The translations under genes and the position numbers were made by a program. Under the pieces are notes generated by a model. It saw nothing but the letters and a program-made list of their open reading frames with translations, had not been told where the DNA came from and ran no database searches. Below, piece after piece: positions 1 through 4,973 of a stretch of 6,488 nt of DNA (position 1 is the stretch's first letter; the number at the start of each line of letters is the position of its first letter). This stretch comes from Bacillota bacterium (GTDB lineage Bacteria; Bacillota; Sulfobacillia; JAJZIM01; JAJZBP01), in NCBI GenBank assembly GCA_021798855.1, contig JAJZBP010000116.1, positions 1-6,488 on the forward strand, given 5' to 3'.

Positions 1-1
1 T

Positions 2-232
2 TTGGACGACTTGGGGGCCGAACACCCCGAGGGCTGGGTGCAAACCAAGATCGATTCCCTGATCGCTGAACGTTATAACGCCAAAAAAAGTCTGGTCATC
101 ACCACCAACCTTCGGTCCGCCGAACTCCTCAACCACTACGCCAGCCGGGTCATGGACCGACTTTACGAAAGCGTCCTGGAGATCAACCTGGTGGCGGAAA
201 CTCTGCGTAACCCCCCGGAAACACCCCGATAA
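2..232 (+). CDS. DnaC/DnaI-like helicase-loader ATPase, C-terminal fragment
   Basis: This is the last 76 codons of a gene that begins left of the window, so its first visible codon (TTG, Leu) is internal and not a start. The fragment opens with LDDLG, a Walker B motif typical of the DnaC/DnaI/IstB AAA+ group. It continues with an Arg/Lys-rich helix and VITTNL, which fits sensor I. The later segment ASRVMDRLYE resembles the arginine-containing SRL(x)E box that follows in DnaC-type proteins. Family members load the replicative helicase onto DNA in an ATP-dependent way; IstB transposition helpers share the same fold and cannot be excluded from this fragment. The gene ends with TAA. No terminator is visible in the 27 nt before the convergent gene ending at 260. 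Confidence 0.8.
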   Translation: MDDLGAEHPEGWVQTKIDSLIAERYNAKKSLVITTNLRSAELLNHYASRVMDRLYESVLEINLVAETLRNPPETPR

Positions 233-259
233 CAAATGACGCACCGCCCGCGGGAAAGG

Positions 260-460
260 CTACAGTTCGGGCATGGAGGGAGCTTTGCCGGAATACTTGG
301 GTTGCTGCTGCCCGGTTGGCTGGTGAAAAACATTGTATTTATTCCACTTGGGCTGCATGGTGCCGATAACGGTGGAGACGAGACCCAAAATCAACATCGC
401 CATCATAATGACGTAAACATACATCTTCTCCATACTGCGGCGCCCGCCTTTTTCCTTCAT
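260..460 (-). CDS. Small single-pass membrane protein, unknown function
   Basis: This minus-strand frame encodes 66 residues from ATG at 460. I chose that start because AAAGGGG lies 8 nt upstream. A TTG at 529 in the same frame, preceded by GGAGG at about 8 nt, would give an 89-residue form with a polar, charged N-terminal extension. The protein starts with a basic stretch (MKEKGGRRSMEK), followed by one hydrophobic helix (about residues 13-33, YVYVIMMAMLILGLVSTVIG). A polar tail rich in Lys, Gln, Pro and Tyr follows. The positive-inside rule suggests a cytoplasmic N terminus and an external tail. I recognise no family. The gene is divergent from the 40-residue membrane protein gene at 681 and convergent with the helicase-loader gene. 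It ends with TAG. The basic start and single clean transmembrane helix argue for a real gene. Confidence 0.6.
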   Translation of the reverse strand: MKEKGGRRSMEKMYVYVIMMAMLILGLVSTVIGTMQPKWNKYNVFHQPTGQQQPKYSGKAPSMPEL

Positions 461-609
461 CCTCAGTTCCCCTTTGCGGGTAATCTCCGATGCCGTGTCA
501 TCTTCAGTATGCCGGTTGGCTTTTCCCAACCTCCCTTCCTCCGCGCCTGCCGCTCACCCCACCTCGGCGGCCACCGGCGAATCCTTTCCGACAACCGGAA
601 GCTCTTCCC
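461..609. other. Intergenic region between divergent small genes
   Basis: This GC-rich stretch is presumably the 5' leader of the minus-strand small gene. It also covers the possible 23-residue N-terminal extension from TTG at 529. I see no strong hairpin or additional gene. A minus-strand promoter could lie in the AT-rich block at 612-660 (for example TTGGTC-17-GAATAT), but it matches consensus poorly. Confidence 0.4.
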
Positions 610-638
610 TTGATACTTAATATAACATATTCTAATAT
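610..638 (+). promoter_or_regulatory. Sigma-A type promoter for the 40-residue membrane protein gene
   Basis: TTGATA (610-615) and TAATAT (633-638) are separated by exactly 17 nt in an AT-rich block that contrasts with the GC-rich flanks. A 12-nt inverted repeat, ATATT-CT-AATAT (627-638), overlaps the -10 box and could bind a regulator. The expected transcript starts near 645, about 35 nt before the GTG start at 681. Confidence 0.7.
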
Positions 639-680
639 AAAAAAGAATCGACCAACGTTTTTTGTGCGGGGGTGAGGCCA

Positions 681-803
681 GTGCTCTGGCAAGAGATTAT
701 TGCCGAAATGAACGCCCCCACCTGGTTCGCCACGGTCCTCCTGGCCTTCTTGCTCCCCGCGGCGGCCTTGGTGGCCTACTTGGTCGCCGTCCGCGGAAAA
801 TAG
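681..803 (+). CDS. 40-residue single-pass membrane miniprotein
   Basis: GTG at 681 opens a 40-codon frame that ends with TAG at 801. The GTG is preceded by GGGGGTGAGG within 4-10 nt, an acceptable ribosome binding site. The internal ATG at 708 has no comparable site. The product has a short amphipathic, acidic N terminus (LWQEIIAEMNAP), one hydrophobic helix (about residues 13-36, rich in Ala, Leu and Val) and a basic end, VRGK. The basic tail predicts a cytoplasmic C terminus. I recognise no family, though the size and layout resemble small accessory subunits of membrane complexes. The case for a real gene rests on context: a good promoter lies just upstream and a very strong terminator begins 11 nt after the stop, so this frame is the only evident content of the transcript. 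Confidence 0.68.
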   Translation: MLWQEIIAEMNAPTWFATVLLAFLLPAAALVAYLVAVRGK

Positions 804-813
804 CCCACCACCC

Positions 814-852
814 GAACAACCGCTCCCTCTCCGGGGGCGGTTGTTCTTTTTT
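814..852 (+). terminator. Rho-independent terminator after the 40-residue gene
   Basis: A 14-bp stem pairs 814-827 with 833-846 (GAACAACCGCTCCC with GGGGGCGGTTGTTC, one U-G pair). The loop is 5 nt (TCTCC) and six T follow at 847-852. This is a textbook intrinsic terminator. Confidence 0.93.
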
Positions 853-1058
853 CTCCGCGATCGTTTCACCCCCACCGCCCAGGTTGGCTTTTTACCGATA
901 ACCCGAGAAACAGGGCGTGAATCGCCTTATCATGTGAAATTTAGCGCAATTACCCCTCTTGCCGCCTTATTGCGTCGTAAACCTTCCCGCCGCTTGTGCA
1001 TTTCGCCAGGAACAATTGGCGTTGAAAGACAGACTTTCAGCAATTGGAGCAGCATCGG
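853..1058. other. Intergenic region upstream of the selenoprotein operon, with a stem-loop
   Basis: I see no credible gene here; the frames crossing it lack ribosome binding sites. Two inverted repeats stand out. A small 6-bp stem is AGGGCG (912-917) with CGCCTT (923-928). A larger one pairs TGAAAG (1023-1028) with CTTTCA (1034-1039) around ACAGA, flanked by outer CAATTG copies at 1013-1018 and 1041-1046 that can extend the pairing past a bulge. It ends 13 nt before the -35 box at 1059, where an activator or repressor could bind. TGTGA at 935-939 is a possible half-site for a CRP/FNR-family regulator, but its partner half is poor. Confidence 0.4.
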
Positions 1059-1087
1059 TTGTTAAACATATAAATTCCTTTTAATAT
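1059..1087 (+). promoter_or_regulatory. Sigma-A type promoter of the Fe-S selenoprotein operon
   Basis: TTGTTA (1059-1064) and TAATAT (1082-1087) are spaced by exactly 17 nt. The transcript should start near 1094, leaving a leader of about 65 nt. The leader contains a short hairpin, GGGA (1122-1125) with TCCC (1129-1132), ahead of the ribosome binding site. The decamer TTAATATAAC (1081-1090) also occurs at 617-626 in the promoter of the 40-residue gene. Confidence 0.75.
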
Positions 1088-1144
1088 AACTCCAAGCCTT
1101 GAAACGGCAATCCGCCCGTCCGGGATCATCCCCTTCGGCGCAGG

Positions 1145-1153
1145 AAAGGAGGT
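1145..1153 (+). promoter_or_regulatory. Ribosome binding site fixing the start at 1161
   Basis: AAAGGAGGT is a near-perfect Shine-Dalgarno sequence. The GGAGG core ends 8 nt before the ATG at 1161. No comparable site precedes the ATG at 1935, the only plausible start for a separate downstream gene. Confidence 0.9.
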
Positions 1154-1160
1154 CCAGAAA

Positions 1161-2834
1161 ATGATCGTCAAAAATCCAAGTACCGACGACGGCCTGATCT
1201 CCGATTCCGCCCCCATCCCCGAAAAGGTTCCGGGAACCGCCGTCACCGTTGGCTGGAAACTGGGCTATGACCACTGGTTCTACCGACTGGTCCGTTCCGG
1301 CTGGTGGCCCCGCGGTCCCCTCTACCTGATGATCTGGTTCTGGGTCTTCTTCGCCGCTCCCGTTCTCCTGTTCAACATCAATATGGGGCCTTGGCAGGAC
1401 TGGTCGCACGGCCATCTCCTAACCGGTAGTTTCCTGGCCCAAGCCGGTGCCTGCGCCACCCATACCAAGGGTTTTTGGTGCAACGGTGGAGTCATCGGGG
1501 ATCTCACCGTGCTCCCGGCCGTTCATCTCGGCCCCCTGACCCTTGGCCCCTTCACCACCGACCGTCGCAACGCAGCGATCTTCGCTATTTACACCCTATG
1601 GTGGGGAAGCATCGCCTTCGCCATGATCTTCCTGGGCCGAATCTGGTGCGGTAATCTCTGCCCGATGGGGGCCCTGTCCGAATTCATCCAGACCGCCTCC
1701 GCCCGCCTTGGCGTAAAGCAGTACGGAATCAAGAACGTCGTGCGGGTTGGATGGCTTCTCCCCGTAATGTTCATCTGGATCACCTGGCTGACCAAATACC
1801 TCGACTCGGAACACATCCCGCTTGATACTTTCACCACGTTCATGGGCCTAACCATGTTGGCCATCGTGGTCGGCGTACTTCTAAAGGGGCGTTCCTGGTG
1901 CCGCTACCTCTGACCGGTCGGTGCCTGGTTTGGCATGATCGCAAGGCTTGCGATCCTCGTTGTTCGACCCGATTATTCCAAGTGCCACGACTGCAAGAGC
2001 CGGGAGTGCATCAAGGGAACCAACTTGGACCAGGGACTCCTGGGAGCCTCGGCCATCTGCCCCACCTTCCAAAACCCCAGGGCCCTGGATTCAAACCGTC
2101 TGTGTCTGCAGTGCTGGAAATGTTTCAAGAATTGTCCCGAAAAAAAATCCTCGCTCAAGATTCACTTCGGTTTCCCCGGTCACGAGCTTTTCACTCCCAT
2201 CGCCCCCGACAAATGGGAGGTTCTGATCCTGGGCGCCCTCTTTGGGATGTTTTACACCGACGCATGGGCCGACGTGACCGCCACGGCTTCGATCAACGGC
2301 GGGCCCGGCGGCCTACGGGTCCACGGCTTCTCCGCCGCTCCCAACTTCCTCTACTTGGCCAAAACCCTTGGTCTCGCCCTAAACCCGGTGGTCCACGGCA
2401 ACACGGTCACCTATGACCTTCACATCTTCTACATCGTGGCAATGGCTGGCCTTTGCCTGCTGGGACTGAGCATCTTCTACGGGCTGGCGTTGGTCAGCAG
2501 CAAAATCGCCGGTGTCTCCTTCGAAAAGGGTATCTCCTACGGCTATATGACCCTTCCCCTGATCTTCGGCTGGTCCCAGGCGACCCTGGCTTCGCCCTTC
2601 TGGTACTTCCTTCACCTTTACAACCCCGTCAACTACATCGCCGTTCCCCTGAGTGCCGTTTGGTCCCTCGTCGTCGGCTACAAGCTTTTTACCAACCCCA
2701 ACAACGCCGCCAACCGGACCAGAGGCATTCTGGCCAGCCTCCCGTGGGTCGCCTTCGTCGTCCTCGGCGCCATGCAATGGCTCGGCGTCAACGGCCTGTG
2801 GACGCCTTGGATCCCCCTAAAGTTCCTGGCTTAA
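1161..2834 (+). CDS. NapH/NosR-like membrane Fe-S protein, predicted selenoprotein (Sec251)
   Basis: Read as one frame, the gene encodes 557 residues, with TGA at 1911-1913 as codon 251 and TAA as the stop. Predicted membrane helices lie at about residues 53-72, 138-159, 197-213 and 225-242, then 353-369, 421-445, 461-484, 491-510 and 522-542. Two paired motifs follow helices 2 and 4: GRIWCGNLCPMGA (C163, C167) and GRSWCRYL-U-PVGA (C247, U251). In NapH/NosR-type proteins both are CX3CP, so the TGA replaces the expected second Cys. A soluble ferredoxin region follows: C275, C278, C283 and C300-Pro form one likely cluster site, and CLQCWKCFKNCP (C315, C318, C321, C325) is a classic [4Fe-4S] site. 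The family passes electrons between quinol or redox partners and cytoplasmic Fe-S centres; the partner here is unknown. The four or five helices after the ferredoxin region are not part of standard NapH. Coding quality is equal on both sides of the TGA and there is no frame change. A nonsense mutation remains possible. I am sure of the Fe-S family and fairly sure of recoding. Confidence 0.8.
1911..1913 (+). other. In-frame TGA, predicted selenocysteine codon
   Basis: This TGA falls at the second Cys position of the second CX3CP motif (C247-R-Y-L-TGA-P). One base separates it from the Cys codon TGC. The genes ending at 4406, 4428 and 4973 use TGA as a true stop, so it is not reassigned genome-wide. 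A hairpin at the proper distance downstream supports recoding to selenocysteine. Confidence 0.75.
1937..1955 (+). promoter_or_regulatory. Candidate bacterial SECIS hairpin
   Basis: GATCGCAA (1937-1944) and TTGCGATC (1948-1955) form a perfect 8-bp stem with the loop GGC (1945-1947). The loop starts 31 nt after the TGA. Known bacterial SECIS elements lie in the reading frame just after the UGA, have their apical loop roughly 16-37 nt away and carry a G among the first loop bases; this element meets all three. GGTCG (1916-1920) can also pair with CGACC (1965-1969), enclosing the hairpin in a larger fold. There is no T-tract, so it is not a terminator. Confidence 0.7.
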
Positions 2835-2865
2835 CCTTGCACACCAATTAAAGGAGGCTACCAAA

Positions 2866-3159
2866 ATGGCGGACGACAATACCCGCGCCGATCTGCCCGG
2901 CATGCGTAATGGGCACATGCACTTTGCCATAGCCCCCTGGATACTCTGGGACGCCGCCGCCGTCGTTACCGGTGTGGTCATGGTTCTCCTTGTCCCCATG
3001 GAACGTTGGCAGGCCACCGCCCTGCTGACTTGGGATTTGGCCCTGGCGGCCGTTGGCACGGTTACGGTATTGTCGATCCAGGCCGTGGAAAAAAACCGGT
3101 TGACCAAAGCGACCGTCACCAAGCCGGTCGGTACCCCCTCTGTTTCCAAGGAGGTGTAG
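2866..3159 (+). CDS. 97-residue two-helix membrane protein, partner of the Fe-S selenoprotein
   Basis: The ATG at 2866 is preceded by AAGGAGG, 8 nt away. The gene starts 31 nt after the selenoprotein stop, ends with TAG and is followed at once by a strong terminator, so it is the last gene of the operon. The product has a polar N terminus of about 20 residues with several His and Met (MRNGHMHF), then two hydrophobic helices (about residues 24-44 and 50-72). A basic, Thr/Val/Lys-rich tail follows. It has no Cys and no signal peptide. The charge pattern is compatible with both ends in the cytoplasm. I recognise no family. Its place and size suggest a small anchoring or accessory subunit of the Fe-S membrane protein; this is inferred from the operon only. 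Confidence 0.8.
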   Translation: MADDNTRADLPGMRNGHMHFAIAPWILWDAAAVVTGVVMVLLVPMERWQATALLTWDLALAAVGTVTVLSIQAVEKNRLTKATVTKPVGTPSVSKEV

Positions 3160-3167
3160 GGAAGGCA

Positions 3168-3216
3168 CGGGAAAGCCGCCCGCAGGAGGCCGCCTACGGG
3201 CGGCTTTCCCGTTTTT
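3168..3216 (+). terminator. Rho-independent terminator closing the selenoprotein operon
   Basis: A perfect 15-bp stem pairs 3168-3182 (CGGGAAAGCCGCCCG) with 3197-3211. A 14-nt loop, itself able to pair AGG with CCT, lies between, and five T follow at 3212-3216. A second T-run lies at 3224-3230. The stem begins 8 nt after the TAG of the 97-residue gene. Confidence 0.95.
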
Positions 3217-3329
3217 ATTCGACTTTTTTTGCACAAACGACAGGTGGCAACCACACCGGCCTAGAATTTATCCCCAAGCTTTTGCGCGCACCCATCATCC
3301 CCGGGGAAACGAGAAAAGGAGGTTTGCCG

Positions 3330-4406
3330 ATGGCCAATCCTTTCGCCAATCGCCCCATCGGCGTCTTCCTCCCCCCTCCCAATCCCTCCGGCTTGCACTT
3401 GGCCAAAATTCTCGGTCTTAAAGACAAACACCTGCTGATCAGCCTCCCTCAAAAAGGGGGCAGGGGACTGTGGCTGAAGAGCGGCGCTCACCTCACCGTC
3501 TCCTCGCCGGAAAACCAGAAACAAACCGAAACGTCCATAGCCGGGACCGTGGTCGGCCGGTCCACCAAACCCATCCCCCTGCTGGTGGTATCCCTGGAGA
3601 GGGATCTCCCCCTCGGTCTCCTGGGAAAAAGAAACACCCTGGTCTTGGCGGTGGCCAGCGGCAAGGGGGGCACGGGAAAAACCACCCTGGCCACGGGGCT
3701 GGCCCTGTCCCTGGCCAGGGAAGGCCACCGCACCGCCCTGATTGACGCCGATTTGGGCGGCGGCAACGTGGCCCTCTACCTCGGTTTGAAGGGAAACGGT
3801 GATCTGGGCAAAGTCCTGCGGGGGGAACAGCCCTTGAGCCGGTGCTTGGTTCCCGGTCCCTGGGGACTGGCGGTGACTCCCGGCCTGGAGGCCGCCCCCG
3901 AAGCATCCACCCCCAGTCCATGGCAGTTGGCCAAGTTCTGTCGGGGTCTGGAGGAGTTGGAAAACGATTATACTTGCTTGATTCTGGATCTGCCCGCTGG
4001 CTTTTCTGCGGCTGTATCCTCTTTGATCCTGCAAGCTGGTCACCTGGTCCTGGTAACCGGTGAAGATCCGGCATCGGTGCTGGACGCCTACGGCCTGCTC
4101 AAATTGGCGGTCCAATCAGAATCCACCCCCAAGGTCCATTTGCTGATGAACCGGGTGGAAGCGCCCGCCATGGCACTGGACCGGGCCAAAGCCCTGCAGG
4201 AAACGGCGGCCCGGTTCCTGCGCCTCCAGATCCACTTCTTGGGCGCTGTTCCCGCCGACCCTATGGTGGCTGAAGCGGTACGCAAAGGCGTAAATCCCGT
4301 CCTCTATCGCCCGGAGCACCCTTACAGCCGACGAATCGCCGCCTATGCGCAATCGCTCGTTGGTCCAGCCGATAACAAAACCGCGCATGGCGGCGGCATG
4401 GGCTGA
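3330..4406 (+). CDS. FlhG/MinD-family P-loop ATPase with extra N-terminal domain
   Basis: The start is ATG 3330, with AAAGGAGG ending 7 nt upstream. The frame is open further upstream but without a comparable site. The product is 358 residues. Residues 103-119 carry the deviant Walker A motif, SGKGGTGKTT (signature Lys112, P-loop Lys117). DADLGGGN (139-146) fits the switch region, LILDLPAGF (217-225) the Walker B/switch II region, and TGEDPASVLDAY (243-254) resembles the FlhG signature. FlhG-type ATPases set the number and place of flagella and act with FlhF; MinD relatives place other cell-pole machinery. There is no clear C-terminal amphipathic MinD helix. Residues about 20-100 form an additional beta-rich segment (LLISLPQKGGRGLWLKSGAH, then a GTVVGRSTKPIPLLVVSLERDLP region). 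It resembles the N-terminal domain of YcgR/PilZ flagellar-brake proteins, but that is only my reading. No flagellar gene is visible nearby. The product ends GGGMG. The promoter is unclear; TAGAAT at 3262 is a weak -10 candidate. Confidence 0.85.
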   Translation: MANPFANRPIGVFLPPPNPSGLHLAKILGLKDKHLLISLPQKGGRGLWLKSGAHLTVSSPENQKQTETSIAGTVVGRSTKPIPLLVVSLERDLPLGLLGKRNTLVLAVASGKGGTGKTTLATGLALSLAREGHRTALIDADLGGGNVALYLGLKGNGDLGKVLRGEQPLSRCLVPGPWGLAVTPGLEAAPEASTPSPWQLAKFCRGLEELENDYTCLILDLPAGFSAAVSSLILQAGHLVLVTGEDPASVLDAYGLLKLAVQSESTPKVHLLMNRVEAPAMALDRAKALQETAARFLRLQIHFLGAVPADPMVAEAVRKGVNPVLYRPEHPYSRRIAAYAQSLVGPADNKTAHGGGMG

Positions 4407-4424
4407 AACCGGAAGCCTTTTTTT
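4400..4424 (+). terminator. Short intrinsic terminator after the ATPase gene
   Basis: GGCT (4401-4404) pairs with AGCC (4414-4417), and a G-U pair extends the stem to 5 bp. Seven T follow at 4418-4424. The stem overlaps the ATPase stop codon. The hairpin is weak, but the T-tract is good and the place, between convergent genes, fits. Confidence 0.5.
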
Positions 4425-4427
4425 AGG

Positions 4428-4973
4428 TCACAAAAATTTCCCCATCAGGATCTCATCGTCATAGCCCTCTCCACGCAACTTGCGGTATTGCTGAAGGCGC
4501 ACACCCTCCACCTGAAAGCCGAACTTCCGGTAAAGGGCCTGCGCCGGAAGGTTGGCAACCAATACACTCAGGATAGCCTTTTCGGCCCCGGCTTCTTTGG
4601 CCCAGGCCAGCGCCAACTCCAACAGACGCGACCCGATCCTCTGTCCCCGGTAGGGCGGATCCAGGGCCATGGCCAAACCCACCAGATGGTTCATCGTCGG
4701 CGTGTTCCCGCGGGAAGCGATGATGTTTCCCACCACCAGGCCACCGTCCATAACCACCAGGTAAAGGTAATGGTCGGAGTCCGCCGACCGGATGAAGCCA
4801 GCCTCCTCCTCCGGGTTGCGAAAGGAGGCCACACCCAATAACCCCTCTTCGGCCACCCGCTGGAGATGGGCGATGATACCCGGGGCATCAGCCTCCACCG
4901 CCGGCCGGATGACCAAACTCCGCCCGGTTTTGGCAATCGTGTGCACCTCAGACGGGCTTCTTTCCTCCGTCAT
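4428..4973 (-). CDS. GNAT-family N-acetyltransferase
   Basis: This 181-residue protein uses acetyl-CoA to acetylate an amine on a protein or small molecule; the substrate cannot be told from sequence. A single GNAT domain spans about residues 20-180. LVIRPAVEADAPGI is the typical opening strand and helix. The acetyl-CoA pyrophosphate loop is YRGQRIGSRLL (residues 108-118), matching (Q/R)xxGxG/A. The NLPAQALYRKFGFQVEGV region (141-158) is the usual motif B with its conserved Asn and Tyr. I chose ATG 4973, which has AGGTGG 7 nt upstream; GTG 4976, one codon earlier, is an alternative. The start overlaps the helicase stop (TGATG), so the two genes are translationally coupled. Distant relatives include RimI-like and PhnO-like enzymes, but I cannot assign one. 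The gene ends with TGA. Confidence 0.88.
   Translation of the reverse strand: MTEERSPSEVHTIAKTGRSLVIRPAVEADAPGIIAHLQRVAEEGLLGVASFRNPEEEAGFIRSADSDHYLYLVVMDGGLVVGNIIASRGNTPTMNHLVGLAMALDPPYRGQRIGSRLLELALAWAKEAGAEKAILSVLVANLPAQALYRKFGFQVEGVRLQQYRKLRGEGYDDEILMGKFL

Noticed and set aside
504..875. A 123-residue minus-strand frame
   Set aside because: It is low-complexity Arg/Gly sequence crossing the terminator and promoter of the 40-residue gene, with no start signal.
1161..1913. A pseudogene caused by a nonsense mutation
   Set aside because: Possible, since TGC to TGA is one base, but less likely. There is no other damage in 557 codons, the operon has intact signals, and a SECIS-like hairpin sits at the correct distance.
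1911..1913. Genome-wide reassignment of TGA to Trp or Gly
   Set aside because: Three genes in the window end naturally at TGA, and TGG is used freely for Trp. The aligned residue is Cys, not Trp or Gly.
1937..1955. An intrinsic terminator or attenuator
   Set aside because: No T-run follows the hairpin and it lies inside coding sequence.
1935..2834. A separate downstream gene starting at ATG 1935
   Set aside because: No ribosome binding site precedes it. The frame is the same as the upstream part, and the conserved PVGAWFG half of the motif lies between the TGA and this ATG, so a start here would cut the motif.
2817..3254. A 145-residue minus-strand frame
   Set aside because: It is antisense to the 97-residue gene and the operon terminator and has no recognisable domain or start signal.
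3006..3329. A longer N terminus for the FlhG-like ATPase
   Set aside because: The open frame upstream overlaps the 97-residue gene and its terminator. A near-perfect ribosome binding site marks ATG 3330.
3261..4115. A 284-residue antisense frame
   Set aside because: It is opposite the FlhG-like gene, has no ribosome binding site or domain, and is Gln/Gly-rich as expected of a shadow of GC-rich coding sequence.
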